NCBI RefSeq assembly: GCF_030124375.1
Contig: NZ_JASKLS010000003.1
Coordinates: forward strand, 168,052 to 232,051
Source: Sinorhizobium sp. 6-70
GTDB lineage: Bacteria > Pseudomonadota > Alphaproteobacteria > Rhizobiales > Rhizobiaceae
Length of the DNA stretch: 64,000 nucleotides
Reading direction: 5' to 3'
Below are positions 8,484 through 17,007 of this stretch, piece by piece. Below the pieces are notes generated by a model that saw only the letters and a program-made list of their open reading frames with translations, was not told the origin of the DNA and made no database searches. Position 1 is the first letter of the stretch, and every line of letters begins with the position of its first letter. The translations under genes were made by a program, and so were the position numbers.

Positions 8484-9791
8484 ATGGAAAACAAACGTCG
8501 TTTTGCGCTGGTCGGTACCGGCAACCGCGGCACCACGATGTGGGGCAAGGATCTGCTCGCCGGTTGGCGCGGTAAGGTCGATCTCGTCGCCATAGCCGAC
8601 ACGAATGCGCTCAGAGCCGAACGCGCCCGCACGATGATCGCCACCAACGCGCCGATCTACGGCAATGTGGACGCCATGCTTGCCGAAGCGCGGCCCGATC
8701 TCGTGATTGTCTGCACCCCGGACAGCACGCATGACGAGATCGTCGTCCGCGCGCTTGAGGCCGGTGCCGATGTCATCACCGAAAAGCCGATGTCGACGAC
8801 GGTCGAAAAGATCCGCCGCATTCTGGATGCCGAGAAGCGCACCGGCCGGCGGGTGGACGTGTCGTTCAACTACCGCTTCGCGCCGACCGCCGCGCGCATC
8901 AAGGAACTGTTGAATTCCGGTGAGATCGGCCGCGTCACGTCGGTCGACTTTCACTGGTATCTCGACACCCGGCACGGCGCCGACTATTTCCGTCGCTGGC
9001 ACGCCTATACGGAACGCTCGGGAAGCCTCTTCGTGCACAAGGCGACCCACCATTTCGATCTGTTGAACTGGTATCTCGACAGCGATCCGGATGCCGTGAC
9101 GGCATTTGCCGACCTGCAGATGTACGGGCGCAAGGGCCCCTTCCGTGGGCCGCGCTGCAAGCTCTGTCCTCACAAGAACGACTGCGATTTCTACCTGGAT
9201 CTCGAAGCCGATCCGTTCCTCGACGCGCTCTATGAGGACCCCTCGGAGATCGACGGCTACTTCCGTGACGGCTGCGTCTTCCGAGAGGACATCGATATTC
9301 CCGATACAATGGTCGCGAACATTCGTTACCGGAACAATGTCCACGTCTCCTATTCGCTGAACACCTTCCAGCCGATCGAAGGCCACCACATCGCGTTCAA
9401 CGGAACGAAGGGCCGGATCGAGCTTCGCCAGTACGAGGACCAGCCGTGGGAGATGCCGGAGGAAGATGTCATCCTGCTGATCCGCAATTTTCCGAAGGGC
9501 CGCCCGGGGGTGGAGCGCATCGCGGTGCCGCATTCGCCGGGCGGGCACTATGGCGGCGACGACCGCTTGCGGAACATGCTTTTCAAGCCGGGCGCGAAGG
9601 ACACGCTGGGACAGCGGGCAGGCGCCCGTGCCGGGGCGATGTCGGTCCTCTGCGGCATCGCGGCGCTGCAGAGCTCGCGCACGGGCAAGCTGGTCCGGCT
9701 TGCCGACCTGATGCCGGAGCTCTTCGAGGACGAGGTTGGCTCTGTTTCCCGGCCCGCAGCGCAGAGCTCGGCCTCTGCGGGCCGGCGATGA
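8484..9791 (+). CDS. Gfo/Idh/MocA family oxidoreductase with cysteine cluster
   Basis: About 435 residues. The ATG at 8484 follows GAGGAAG and starts the Rossmann fold FALVGTGNRGTTMWG, with the classic GxGxxG absent in the case of the first oxidoreductase but present here as GTGNRG. The EKP motif is ITEKPMSTT; HKATHHFDLLNWYL carries the catalytic His region. An unusual insertion, CKLCPHKNDC (bases 9156-9185), gives three closely spaced cysteines that could bind a metal or be structural. The preceding 166-bp gap contains its own promoter-like site. Probably acts in the same sugar pathway as the upstream genes; substrate unknown. Confidence 0.9.
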   Translation: MENKRRFALVGTGNRGTTMWGKDLLAGWRGKVDLVAIADTNALRAERARTMIATNAPIYGNVDAMLAEARPDLVIVCTPDSTHDEIVVRALEAGADVITEKPMSTTVEKIRRILDAEKRTGRRVDVSFNYRFAPTAARIKELLNSGEIGRVTSVDFHWYLDTRHGADYFRRWHAYTERSGSLFVHKATHHFDLLNWYLDSDPDAVTAFADLQMYGRKGPFRGPRCKLCPHKNDCDFYLDLEADPFLDALYEDPSEIDGYFRDGCVFREDIDIPDTMVANIRYRNNVHVSYSLNTFQPIEGHHIAFNGTKGRIELRQYEDQPWEMPEEDVILLIRNFPKGRPGVERIAVPHSPGGHYGGDDRLRNMLFKPGAKDTLGQRAGARAGAMSVLCGIAALQSSRTGKLVRLADLMPELFEDEVGSVSRPAAQSSASAGRR

Positions 9792-9864
9792 GTTCGCGCT
9801 CTCTCGTAGTCGCAGTGCCAGCCTGAAGTCCCGCACTCTGCTCACTGGAGGGCTCCATCATTGT

Positions 9865-9895
9865 GCGCATCCATGCATTTGACGCATGGGTGCGC
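9865..9895 (+). other. Hairpin upstream of DUF1127 gene
   Basis: GCGCATCCATGC (9865-9876) pairs with GCATGGGTGCGC (9884-9895) with one central mismatch around a 7-base loop. No T-run follows, so it is not a clear terminator of the oxidoreductase transcript. It may instead lie in the promoter/leader of the DUF1127 gene, since TTGACG occurs in the loop and right arm. Confidence 0.4.
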
Positions 9896-10010
9896 TGATG
9901 TATGAGCGCTGCAATCCCCCGAGGTTCCGCATTATATGTTGCGCATCGAAGCAAACGAGGCGCCACGGACTGGCAGCCAGGCTTCGAAAGCCCATGAAAG
10001 GGGGATCAAA

Positions 10011-10157
10011 ATGAACGTAGCACGCTCTTTCAACAACTGGCGCAAGTATCGTCAGACGGTCGCCGAACTGGGCCGCATGTCGACCCGCGAACTTAACGAC
10101 CTCGGCATCAACCGCGGCGATATCCATCGCGTCGCCCGCGCCGCTGTCGGCCGCTAA
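10011..10157 (+). CDS. DUF1127 small protein
   Basis: A 48-residue basic protein, MNVARSFNNWRKYRQ at the start and TRELNDLGINRGDIHRVAR at the end, the hallmark of the DUF1127 (YjiS-like) family, at the usual 45-50 residue length. The start follows GGGGGATCAAA. Family members in alphaproteobacteria have been linked to RNA-level control of phosphate, carbon and nitrogen metabolism, but this one cannot be assigned. It is monocistronic, with its own leader and a Rho-independent terminator at 10207-10240. Confidence 0.88.
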   Translation: MNVARSFNNWRKYRQTVAELGRMSTRELNDLGINRGDIHRVARAAVGR

Positions 10158-10206
10158 AGGCTCGATCGACGGGCACGCCACGTCGGAACTGAATTAGATC
10201 TGTCCA

Positions 10207-10240
10207 AGCGCCTGCACCTCCCAGCGGGCGCTTTTTCTTT
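10207..10240 (+). terminator. Rho-independent terminator after DUF1127 gene
   Basis: AGCGCC (10207-10212) pairs with GGCGCT (10227-10232) and is followed by TTTTCTTTT. It ends the DUF1127 transcript and separates it from the convergent aldose epimerase gene. Confidence 0.8.
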
Positions 10241-10259
10241 TGCGCCCGTCGCTTCCGAC

Positions 10260-11156
10260 TTAGTTAACGCTTGCGGTCAGTGGGGCTAATCGAAACCTGA
10301 TGCTGCCTGCAAGAATTTGCCCGGGATGCAACCCAACGAGGCCACCGCCTTCGTTCGGCATGTTGTGCGCATTGGGCAGATGCGTCATAGGCTCGAAGCA
10401 GAAGAAGTCCGCATCCGCATCCGGCGAATAGATCATGAAGCACCCGAATGCCCCTTGGGTCTCAAGCCTTAAGGCAAGTTTACGTTCGGGCCATTCGATC
10501 GCAGCCTCTCCGTCCCAGCCGTCATAGGCATTGTTCATCCAGTGAGCGGGTAGCGTATTGCCCTCGGTGAAATCGAGCGCGCGGGCAATTGGGCCCGGAG
10601 CGTCGGGCAAGTGTCCGGTCCTCTCGCCCCAGATGCGTTTTGCCTTCGCCCTGAGCCGGGTCCCGGCCGTGCGCGGAAAGAAGGGGTGGTGTCCCAACCC
10701 AAAGGGCAGTGGTCGCGCCGACATGTTCTTGACCACGAGGGAAAGAACCAGCGTGCTGCCATTCAGCCGGACTTCCTGTACGGCCTGATAGGCATAAGGG
10801 CTCCCCGCCTGCGCAGCCTGCACATAGGAAAGCGTCGCTTCCTGCCTGCTGTGGGACATCAGCTGCCATTCGCCGAGCCAGCCGTCCCCATGCAGGCAGA
10901 ATGGATCGGCCGATGTATTCGGCTCGAGGAAGAAACGCTCGCCATCGAAGGTGAAACTGTTGCCTTCGATCCTGTTGCCGAAGGGCACGAGTGGGAAGCT
11001 CGCCTCGGCGCCGAAGCGCTGCGACGCGATCCCGGCCGTCGCCGTCGGCTTCAGGAACGGGATCCCGCGCCAGGTGCCGGCGAGCAGCGAACCGCCGAAA
11101 CGGCTCAGTTCGACCGAGAGCTCGTCGTCCTTGAGATGCAGGACATCGTTCGGCAT
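10260..11156 (-). CDS. Aldose 1-epimerase family protein
   Basis: 298 residues, cytoplasmic mutarotase-type protein that interconverts alpha and beta sugar anomers. Family signs: VPFGNRIEGNSF (conserved NRI segment), CLHGDGWLGEW (HG.GW catalytic His loop), GLGHHPFFP with the second catalytic His, and FFCFEPMTHLPNA near the C-terminus with the catalytic Glu. It starts 6 bp after the AraH-type permease and is the last gene of the araFGH-like operon, which makes sense because the dehydrogenase step of galactose or arabinose oxidation is anomer-specific. Confidence 0.9.
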   Translation of the reverse strand: MPNDVLHLKDDELSVELSRFGGSLLAGTWRGIPFLKPTATAGIASQRFGAEASFPLVPFGNRIEGNSFTFDGERFFLEPNTSADPFCLHGDGWLGEWQLMSHSRQEATLSYVQAAQAGSPYAYQAVQEVRLNGSTLVLSLVVKNMSARPLPFGLGHHPFFPRTAGTRLRAKAKRIWGERTGHLPDAPGPIARALDFTEGNTLPAHWMNNAYDGWDGEAAIEWPERKLALRLETQGAFGCFMIYSPDADADFFCFEPMTHLPNAHNMPNEGGGLVGLHPGQILAGSIRFRLAPLTASVN

Positions 11157-11162
11157 TGCCGA

Positions 11163-12119
11163 TCAGACGCGCTGTCTGCCCGCGACCGAGCGCAGATTGT
11201 CGAGGAGCACCGCCAACAGCAGGATCAGGCCGCGCACCACGTATTGATAAAAAGCCTGGATGTTGAGCAGGTTCATGACGTTTTCGGCGATGCCCATGAT
11301 CAGAACGCCGACGATGACGCCGGTCATCGCAGCGCGGCCGCCGGCCAGCGACACACCGCCGAGCACGCAGGCCGAAATGACCGAAAGCTCCAGTCCGGTC
11401 GCGGCATTCGGCTGGCCGGAGGTGATGCGCGAGGCAAGCAACACGCCCGCGACGGCGCAGACGATGCCCTGCAGGGCGAAGATCCAGATACGCATGCGGG
11501 CGACGTCGACGCCGGCAAGCCGCGAAGCCTCCGGATTGCCGCCGATCGCCAGCGTATTCTTGCCGAAGACGGTCCGGTTCAGCACGAAGCCGAAGACGAT
11601 GAAGAACAGGCCCATCACCCAGATCGGTGTCGGGATGCCGAGGAAGCGCGACAGCGCGAGCTGGTAGAAACCGGGATCATTGATGCCGACCGCCCGGCCG
11701 TCCGAGGCGATCAGCGCGAAACCGCGGACGATCTGCATGGTGGCAAGCGTGGTGATCAGTGCATTGATGCGGAAACGGGCGATGACGACGCCGTTGATGG
11801 TGCCGACGATGGCGCCGCAAAGGACGGCGGCCAGCAGCCCGACGAGGATCGAGCCCGAGACGTTCGAGGCCATGACCGCCACCATGCCGGAAAATGCCAC
11901 CGTCGAGCCGACGGAAAGGTCGAAATCGCGCGAGGCGAGGCAGAACATCATCGTGCAGGCGATGATGCCGATGGTGACAACGGACTGCAGCAGGCCGAGC
12001 ATGTTGCGCTCGCTGAGGAAATTCGGAACCGTCAACGACACAATGACGAAGGCGACCGCGAAGATGACGACGAGGCCCTGTTCGCCGAGAAGGATTTTTT
12101 TCAAATGGGTCATCGTCAC
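11163..12119 (-). CDS. araH: L-arabinose-type ABC transporter permease
   Basis: 318 residues, a BPD_transp_2 permease of the CUT2 class with about 8-10 hydrophobic segments. Signature segments include ASRDFDLSVGSTVAFSGMVA, NGVVIARFRINALITTLATM and SACVLGGVSLAGGRAAM, which are typical of AraH/RbsC proteins. The ATG overlaps the ATPase stop by 4 bases (ATGA), so translation is coupled. Assignment to arabinose rests on the very AraF-like binding protein in the same operon; galactose is also a likely substrate in rhizobia. Confidence 0.88.
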   Translation of the reverse strand: MTMTHLKKILLGEQGLVVIFAVAFVIVSLTVPNFLSERNMLGLLQSVVTIGIIACTMMFCLASRDFDLSVGSTVAFSGMVAVMASNVSGSILVGLLAAVLCGAIVGTINGVVIARFRINALITTLATMQIVRGFALIASDGRAVGINDPGFYQLALSRFLGIPTPIWVMGLFFIVFGFVLNRTVFGKNTLAIGGNPEASRLAGVDVARMRIWIFALQGIVCAVAGVLLASRITSGQPNAATGLELSVISACVLGGVSLAGGRAAMTGVIVGVLIMGIAENVMNLLNIQAFYQYVVRGLILLLAVLLDNLRSVAGRQRV

Positions 12120-13642
12120 CGTACCTGTGTGAGGGGAAGCTCTTTGCTGTTCTTGATGTCGGGAAGGGCTGCCGCGAGGATCCGCCGCTCATCGAATTCC
12201 GCACGCGGCAAGTCGGCCGCGAGCCGACCCTCGCACATCACGATGATGCGATCCGTGATGCCCATCACCTCCGGCAGCTCGCTGGAGATGACGACGATCG
12301 CCATGCCCTGTTCGGCAAGCCCGTAGAGGATTTCGTAGATCTCGGATTTCGCGCCGACGTCGATACCGCGTGTCGGCTCGTCGACGATGAGAACCTTGAT
12401 GCCTTCCTCGGACAGCCAGCGACCGAGAATGACCTTCTGCTGGTTGCCGCCCGAGAGGTTGACGATGTCCTGACGGCGGGACGGGGTGCGCACGCGAAGC
12501 TTGGCGATGAACTTGTCGGCGAGCTCGCTTTCCTTCTTCGGGTTGATGATGCCGAAGGGGGAAAAGTGGCGGCGTGAGGAGATCGTCATGTTCTCCTCGA
12601 TCGACCGGCCCTGGACGATGCCGTCGAACTTGCGGTCCTCCGGGCAGAGAACGATGCCGGCCCGGATCGACTTCGGCGGGCTGTCTGCGGGCACGGCTGC
12701 ACCGTCGACCGAGACGCTGCCCTCGCTGCGCCTATCGGCTCCATAGACGAGCCGCGCCATCTCGCTGCGGCCGGCGCCGATCAGGCCGAAGAAGCCGACG
12801 ATCTCGCCGCGCCTGACCGAGAAGCTCAACGGAGCCTTCAGTTTGGGTCCCGCGATGTTTTCGACCCGCAGCCGCTCGGCGCCGAAGCTGCGTCCCCGCC
12901 AGCCCCAGATGTTTGCGATTTCGCGCCCGACCATCTCCGAAATGATCTGGTCGCGCGTCACCATGGAAATCTCCGGATGATGTGCGGCGAGCTTGCCGTC
13001 GCGCAGCACCGTAAGGCTGTCGCAGAGTCGGAAGATCTCGTCGAGGCGATGCGAGACGTAGAGAATGACAGTGCCGTTCGCGCGCAGGCGATCGATGAGG
13101 GCAAAGAGGATTTCGCTCTCGCGGGAGGACAGCGAAGAGGTCGGCTCGTCGAGAGCGATGACGCGCGCGTCGAGCATCACCGCCTTGGCGATCTCGACCA
13201 TCTGGCGCTCGCCGATCGAAAGCGACGCGACCTTGGCGCCCGGGTCGACATCGATGCCGATCTCGGCCAGCTTCTCTGAGACGACGCCCGTGAGCTTCCG
13301 CCGGTCGATGACGCCGCCCTTGCCGGGGAAATGGCCGAGCCAAAGGTTTTCGGCGACCGTCAGTTCCGGCACGAGCTGCAGTTCCTGGTGAATGACGATG
13401 ACACCGGCATGGAAGGCGTCGCGCACGGAGCGGTAATGCTGAACCTCGCCATCGATGCGGATCTGGCCCTCATCGGCGGACTGGTCTCCAGACAGAACGC
13501 GGATCAGCGTCGACTTGCCGGCGCCGTTTTCACCCATCAGCCCGTGGACCGCGCCCTTGCGGACAGTAAAGGAAACATCCGACAGCGCCTGGACGCCGGG
13601 ATAACCTTTCGAAATCGATCGGAATTCGAGGAAATCTTGCAT
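12116..13642 (-). CDS. araG: L-arabinose-type ABC transporter ATPase (tandem)
   Basis: CUT2 ATPase with two nucleotide-binding halves, about 508 residues. First half: Walker A GENGAGKSTL near residue 40 and signature LSIGERQM; second half: degenerate Walker A GLIGAGRSEMA and signature LSGGNQQKV with Walker B VLIVDEPTRG. The start at 13642 (MQDFLEFRSISKGYPG) follows CGGAGCAGCGC and fits AraG/RbsA; the longer frame to 13702 adds a low-complexity tail. Second gene of the araF-G-H-epimerase operon. Confidence 0.92.
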   Translation of the reverse strand: MQDFLEFRSISKGYPGVQALSDVSFTVRKGAVHGLMGENGAGKSTLIRVLSGDQSADEGQIRIDGEVQHYRSVRDAFHAGVIVIHQELQLVPELTVAENLWLGHFPGKGGVIDRRKLTGVVSEKLAEIGIDVDPGAKVASLSIGERQMVEIAKAVMLDARVIALDEPTSSLSSRESEILFALIDRLRANGTVILYVSHRLDEIFRLCDSLTVLRDGKLAAHHPEISMVTRDQIISEMVGREIANIWGWRGRSFGAERLRVENIAGPKLKAPLSFSVRRGEIVGFFGLIGAGRSEMARLVYGADRRSEGSVSVDGAAVPADSPPKSIRAGIVLCPEDRKFDGIVQGRSIEENMTISSRRHFSPFGIINPKKESELADKFIAKLRVRTPSRRQDIVNLSGGNQQKVILGRWLSEEGIKVLIVDEPTRGIDVGAKSEIYEILYGLAEQGMAIVVISSELPEVMGITDRIIVMCEGRLAADLPRAEFDERRILAAALPDIKNSKELPLTQVR

Positions 13643-13717
13643 GCGCTGCTCCGAAGCGGAATGCCCGGCGGCACCAATGGCTGCCGCCGGGCTCGATGGC
13701 ATTTCGTCCGGGACCGA

Positions 13718-14701
13718 TTACTCGATGCCGAGTTCCTTGCGGACGGCTTCGTAGTTGTCACGCAGCGCCAACTGGCCGGCGGTCAGGATCAGCTTTTCCG
13801 GCTCCTTCTCGTTGGCAATCCAATCGTACATGTTGAGCGCGGTTTCGTAGCCGTGGCGTTTCGGCGAGATGATGACGGTGCCGAAGAAGCCGGTTGCGGC
13901 AGGCTTCTTGAACTCGTTGATCGCCGACTCCGCGCCGCCGATGCCGACGCCGATCACGCTGTCGGCGGCAATGCCCACGCTTTCGGTCGCGCGCACGGCC
14001 CCGAGCACGGCTTCGTCATTGAGGCCGACGGCGACCCATTTCTTGATGCCGGCGTTCTTGTTGAGCACGATCGTCGAGGCGTTGAGGGCGGCCTCCGTGT
14101 CGGTCTTGGCCTGCGGCGCGTCGAAGATGTTGGCTTCCGGGAAACCGTTGGCCTTGAGAATGGAAAGCGCGCCTTCGACGCGGTCGACGGCAGTCGGCAG
14201 TTGGTCGTAGGAGACACGGATCGCGCCGACTTCCTTCATGTCCCAGCCGCGTTTCTTGATTTCGTCGACGATCGCCTGGCCGACGGCCTCGCCGATCTTG
14301 GTGGCCGAGATTCCCATGTGCGGGACGTCTTCGATCGGGCTGCCGTCGGCGTTGACCAGGCGGTCGTCGACGGTCATCAGCTTGAGATCATTGGCGGCAG
14401 CCTTTGCGACGATGCCCGGGCCGAGCTTGACGTCAGGCGTGCAGACGATGAAGCCCTGCGCGCCCTGGGCCCCGAGATTGTCGATGGCCGACTGGACCTT
14501 CTCCCCGTCTTCGGCGCCGATCTTGACCAGCGTGAAGCCTTTTTCCTTGGCGGCGGCGTCCGCGAATTTCCATTCGTCCTGGAACCACGGCTCCTCGGGC
14601 TGCTTGACGATGAAGCCGATCTTGACGTCGGCCGCGAATGCGGAAGTGGCGGCGAATACCGCAACGGTACCAGCCAGAATGGCTGCCTTGATGAAGCGCA
14701 T
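13718..14701 (-). CDS. araF: L-arabinose-binding periplasmic protein
   Basis: 327 residues. The mature region is strikingly like E. coli AraF: GFIVKQPEEPWFQDEWKFAD, then GFIVCTPDVKLG, LMTVDDRLVNADGSP, GWDMKEV, VGLNDEAVLGAVRATES and TGFFGTV. A signal peptide precedes it (MRFIKAAILAGTVAVF to SAFAAD). The ATG at 14701 follows CAGGGAGACACATC; an in-frame upstream ATG at 14770 lies in the operator region. First gene of the importer operon and divergent from the GntR regulator, with a palindrome between them. Confidence 0.93.
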   Translation of the reverse strand: MRFIKAAILAGTVAVFAATSAFAADVKIGFIVKQPEEPWFQDEWKFADAAAKEKGFTLVKIGAEDGEKVQSAIDNLGAQGAQGFIVCTPDVKLGPGIVAKAAANDLKLMTVDDRLVNADGSPIEDVPHMGISATKIGEAVGQAIVDEIKKRGWDMKEVGAIRVSYDQLPTAVDRVEGALSILKANGFPEANIFDAPQAKTDTEAALNASTIVLNKNAGIKKWVAVGLNDEAVLGAVRATESVGIAADSVIGVGIGGAESAINEFKKPAATGFFGTVIISPKRHGYETALNMYDWIANEKEPEKLILTAGQLALRDNYEAVRKELGIE

Positions 14702-14746
14702 GATGTGTCTCCCTGGTGAACTGCCTCCTGCAGTTGCCATTTGTGT

Positions 14747-14789
14747 ATGATGAATCATCATATTCGTCAATTGCCTTTGTATGATGAAT
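14747..14789. promoter_or_regulatory. Probable GntR (FadR-type) operator between araF and its regulator
   Basis: ATGATGAATCATCAT (14747-14761) is a perfect palindrome around one central base, and a half-site ATGATGAAT recurs at 14781-14789. It lies in the 191-bp gap between divergent araF and the GntR gene, the expected place for a shared operator. The binding assignment is inferred. Confidence 0.6.
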
Positions 14790-14892
14790 GCGATAGTGAT
14801 GTATAACGATAAACGCGTGCGCTTCGGCGCGCAGTCGCCAGCCCCGGCGATCTGCGCTATGGAGCATCGACTTGATCAGCGTGGGGGAGGCG

Positions 14893-15672
14893 ATGGCAGC
14901 GGAAGGGCAGCAGCACCAGGGTATCGTGGCGGAACAGCCGCAGCGCCGTCCGCGCGTCCAGAAGAACATTACGCGCGCAATTGCCTCCGACATCTGCGCC
15001 GAGATCTTTCCCGTCGGTACCTTCCTGCCTCGCGAAAACGATCTCTGCGAACGCTATGGCGTCAGCCGTACCGTGATCCGGGAATCGCTTAAGATCCTCG
15101 AATCGAAGGGCATGGTGCTCGGCCGCTCCCGCGTCGGCACGGTCGTCTGCAACAAGGAAGAGTGGAACATTCTCGATTCGCAGGTTCTGGAATGGATTGG
15201 CGAGCGCATCTTCGAATTCGATCTGCTGAACTGCATTCTGGAAGCGCGCCGGGCGATCGAGCCGGCGGCGGCCGAATTCGCCGCTGAGCGCGCGACGGTG
15301 CAGGAAATCGCCGATCTTGACCGCGCCTGGCGCGATATGCGTGACGGCGAGCGCGACGTCGCGGGCTTCACCGAAGCCGACGTCGCCTTCCACACTTGCC
15401 TTCTGAAGGCCAGCCACAACCAGGTGTTCCTGCAGCTCGTCGGCATCATCCAGGCGGCGCTCAAATTCTCGCTGCACGCGTCGAACGAAGCCGCCGAACG
15501 CCGGGACGAGGCCATCGACATCCATGGCGAGCTGGTGGAGGCGCTGCGCATGCGCGACAAGGCGGCTGCGCGCGACTGTTCGATGCGGATGCTGAACCTT
15601 GCGGCACGCGATCTTGCCGCGGCCGTCAAACGGCACCGGCCCGCAGGGGCCGGTCTCCTGAATAACCCGTGA
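14893..15672 (+). CDS. GntR family regulator, FadR (FCD) subfamily
   Basis: About 259 residues. A winged helix-turn-helix at about residues 25-90 contains [34 protein letters not shown] and GRSRVGTVV. The C-terminal FCD ligand domain shows [34 protein letters not shown] and [19 protein letters not shown] with the metal-binding Asp/His pattern. GGGGGAGGCG precedes the ATG at 14893; a TTG at 14872 is an alternative. It is divergent from araFGH and upstream of D-galactonate dehydratase by 47 bp, so it likely controls both, as DgoR-type regulators do with galactonate. Confidence 0.9.
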   Translation: MAAEGQQHQGIVAEQPQRRPRVQKNITRAIASDICAEIFPVGTFLPRENDLCERYGVSRTVIRESLKILESKGMVLGRSRVGTVVCNKEEWNILDSQVLEWIGERIFEFDLLNCILEARRAIEPAAAEFAAERATVQEIADLDRAWRDMRDGERDVAGFTEADVAFHTCLLKASHNQVFLQLVGIIQAALKFSLHASNEAAERRDEAIDIHGELVEALRMRDKAAARDCSMRMLNLAARDLAAAVKRHRPAGAGLLNNP

Positions 15673-15718
15673 AGCGGGCAGCCCGCCCGCTTGCGTTTCC
15701 TCCAATGGACATCACGTC

Positions 15719-16867
15719 ATGAAAATTACCAAGCTCACCACCTATATCGTTCCGCCGCGCTGGCTGTTTCTCAAGATCGAAACCGACGAGGGCATCGTCG
15801 GCTGGGGAGAGCCGGTGGTTGAAGGCCGCGCTCTGACCGTCGAGGCGGCCGTGCACGAACTCGCCGACTATCTCATCGGCAAGGATCCGTTCCTCATCGA
15901 GGACCACTGGAATGTGATGTATCGCGGCGGCTTCTATCGCGGCGGCGCCCTGCACATGAGCGCGCTTGCCGGGATCGATCAGGCGCTCTGGGACATCAAG
16001 GGCAAGGCGCTCGGCCAGCCAATCCATCAACTGCTCGGCGGCCAGTGCCGCGACAGGATCAAGGTCTATTCCTGGATCGGCGGCGACCGGCCGAGCGACG
16101 TTGCCCGCAATGCCAAGGAGGTCGTCGCCCGCGGCTTCAAGGCGATAAAGCTCAACGGCTGCGAAGAGCTGCAGATCGTCGACAGCAACGAGAAGATCGA
16201 CAAGGCCGTCTCGACCATCGGCACAATCCGCGACGCGATCGGCCCGCATGTCGGCATCGGCGTCGACTTCCACGGCCGCGTGCACCGGCCGATGGCCAAG
16301 GTCCTTGCCAAGGAGCTCGAACAGTTCAAGCTGATGTTCATCGAGGAGCCGGTGCTGTCGGAAAACCGGGAGGCGCTGAAGGAAATCGCCAATCATTCGT
16401 CGACGCCGATCGCCCTTGGCGAGCGCCTCTATTCCCGTTGGGACTTCAAGTCGGTCCTTGCCGACGGTTATGTCGACATCATCCAGCCCGATCTTTCGCA
16501 CGCCGGCGGCATCACCGAGTGCCGCAAGATCGCGGCGATGGCGGAAGCCTATGACGTGGCGCTGGCGCCGCATTGCCCGCTGGGGCCGATCGCGCTTGCT
16601 GCCTGCCTTCAGGTCGATGCCGTCAGCTACAACGCCTTCATTCAGGAGCAGAGCCTCGGTATCCATTACAACGCCGGCAACGACATCCTCGATTACATCT
16701 CCAACAAGGAGGTGTTCCGCTACGAGGATGGTTTCGTGTCGATCCCGCAGGGCCCGGGCCTGGGTGTCGAGGTCGACGAGGCCTATGTCATCGAGCGTGC
16801 GCGCGAAGGCCATCGCTGGCGCAACCCGATCTGGCGCCACGAGGATGGCAGCGTCGCCGAGTGGTGA
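15719..16867 (+). CDS. dgoD: D-galactonate dehydratase
   Basis: 382-residue enolase-superfamily enzyme converting D-galactonate to 2-dehydro-3-deoxygalactonate. The match with E. coli DgoD as I recall it is near full length: [109 protein letters not shown] and the exact C-terminal pattern [15 protein letters not shown]. The catalytic His and metal ligands are therefore present. With the sugar importer, epimerase and SDR it supports oxidation of galactose through the De Ley-Doudoroff route; the kinase and aldolase steps are not in this window. Confidence 0.94.
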   Translation: MKITKLTTYIVPPRWLFLKIETDEGIVGWGEPVVEGRALTVEAAVHELADYLIGKDPFLIEDHWNVMYRGGFYRGGALHMSALAGIDQALWDIKGKALGQPIHQLLGGQCRDRIKVYSWIGGDRPSDVARNAKEVVARGFKAIKLNGCEELQIVDSNEKIDKAVSTIGTIRDAIGPHVGIGVDFHGRVHRPMAKVLAKELEQFKLMFIEEPVLSENREALKEIANHSSTPIALGERLYSRWDFKSVLADGYVDIIQPDLSHAGGITECRKIAAMAEAYDVALAPHCPLGPIALAACLQVDAVSYNAFIQEQSLGIHYNAGNDILDYISNKEVFRYEDGFVSIPQGPGLGVEVDEAYVIERAREGHRWRNPIWRHEDGSVAEW

Positions 16868-16884
16868 CGCGACAACGGGTGGAT

Positions 16885-16986
16885 CTACAGCGCCGCGCGT
16901 CTTATCAGACGCCCAAAGGACGCTGTAGCACTTTGAATTAGTGCATGTTTTCTCCTTAAATCGGATCCGATTTAAGGAAACATGCA
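16885..16986. repeat. RIME1-type repeat, complete two-palindrome copy
   Basis: Two adjacent palindromes: CTACAGCG to CGCTGTAG (16885-16928) and GTGCATGTTTTC to GAAACATGCA (16941-16986). This pairing matches the Rhizobium-specific intergenic mosaic element type 1 known from Sinorhizobium. It lies between dgoD and the SDR gene and probably forms strong hairpins in RNA. Related copies occur at 21002, 26858, 55847 and 61930. Confidence 0.85.
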
Positions 16987-17007
16987 ATAGAAAGAGGAGG
17001 AAGGACC

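Noticed and set aside
8166..9845. 559-codon minus-strand frame
   Set aside because: Antisense to the epimerase and second Gfo/Idh gene, both of which have clear motifs and ribosome sites.
10611..12326. 571-codon plus-strand frame
   Set aside because: Antisense to the aldose epimerase and AraH genes; Asp/His/Arg-rich translation without domains.
12116..14701. Ribose (rbs) assignment for the first CUT2 importer
   Set aside because: The binding protein matches AraF segments much more closely than RbsB, so arabinose/galactose is preferred.
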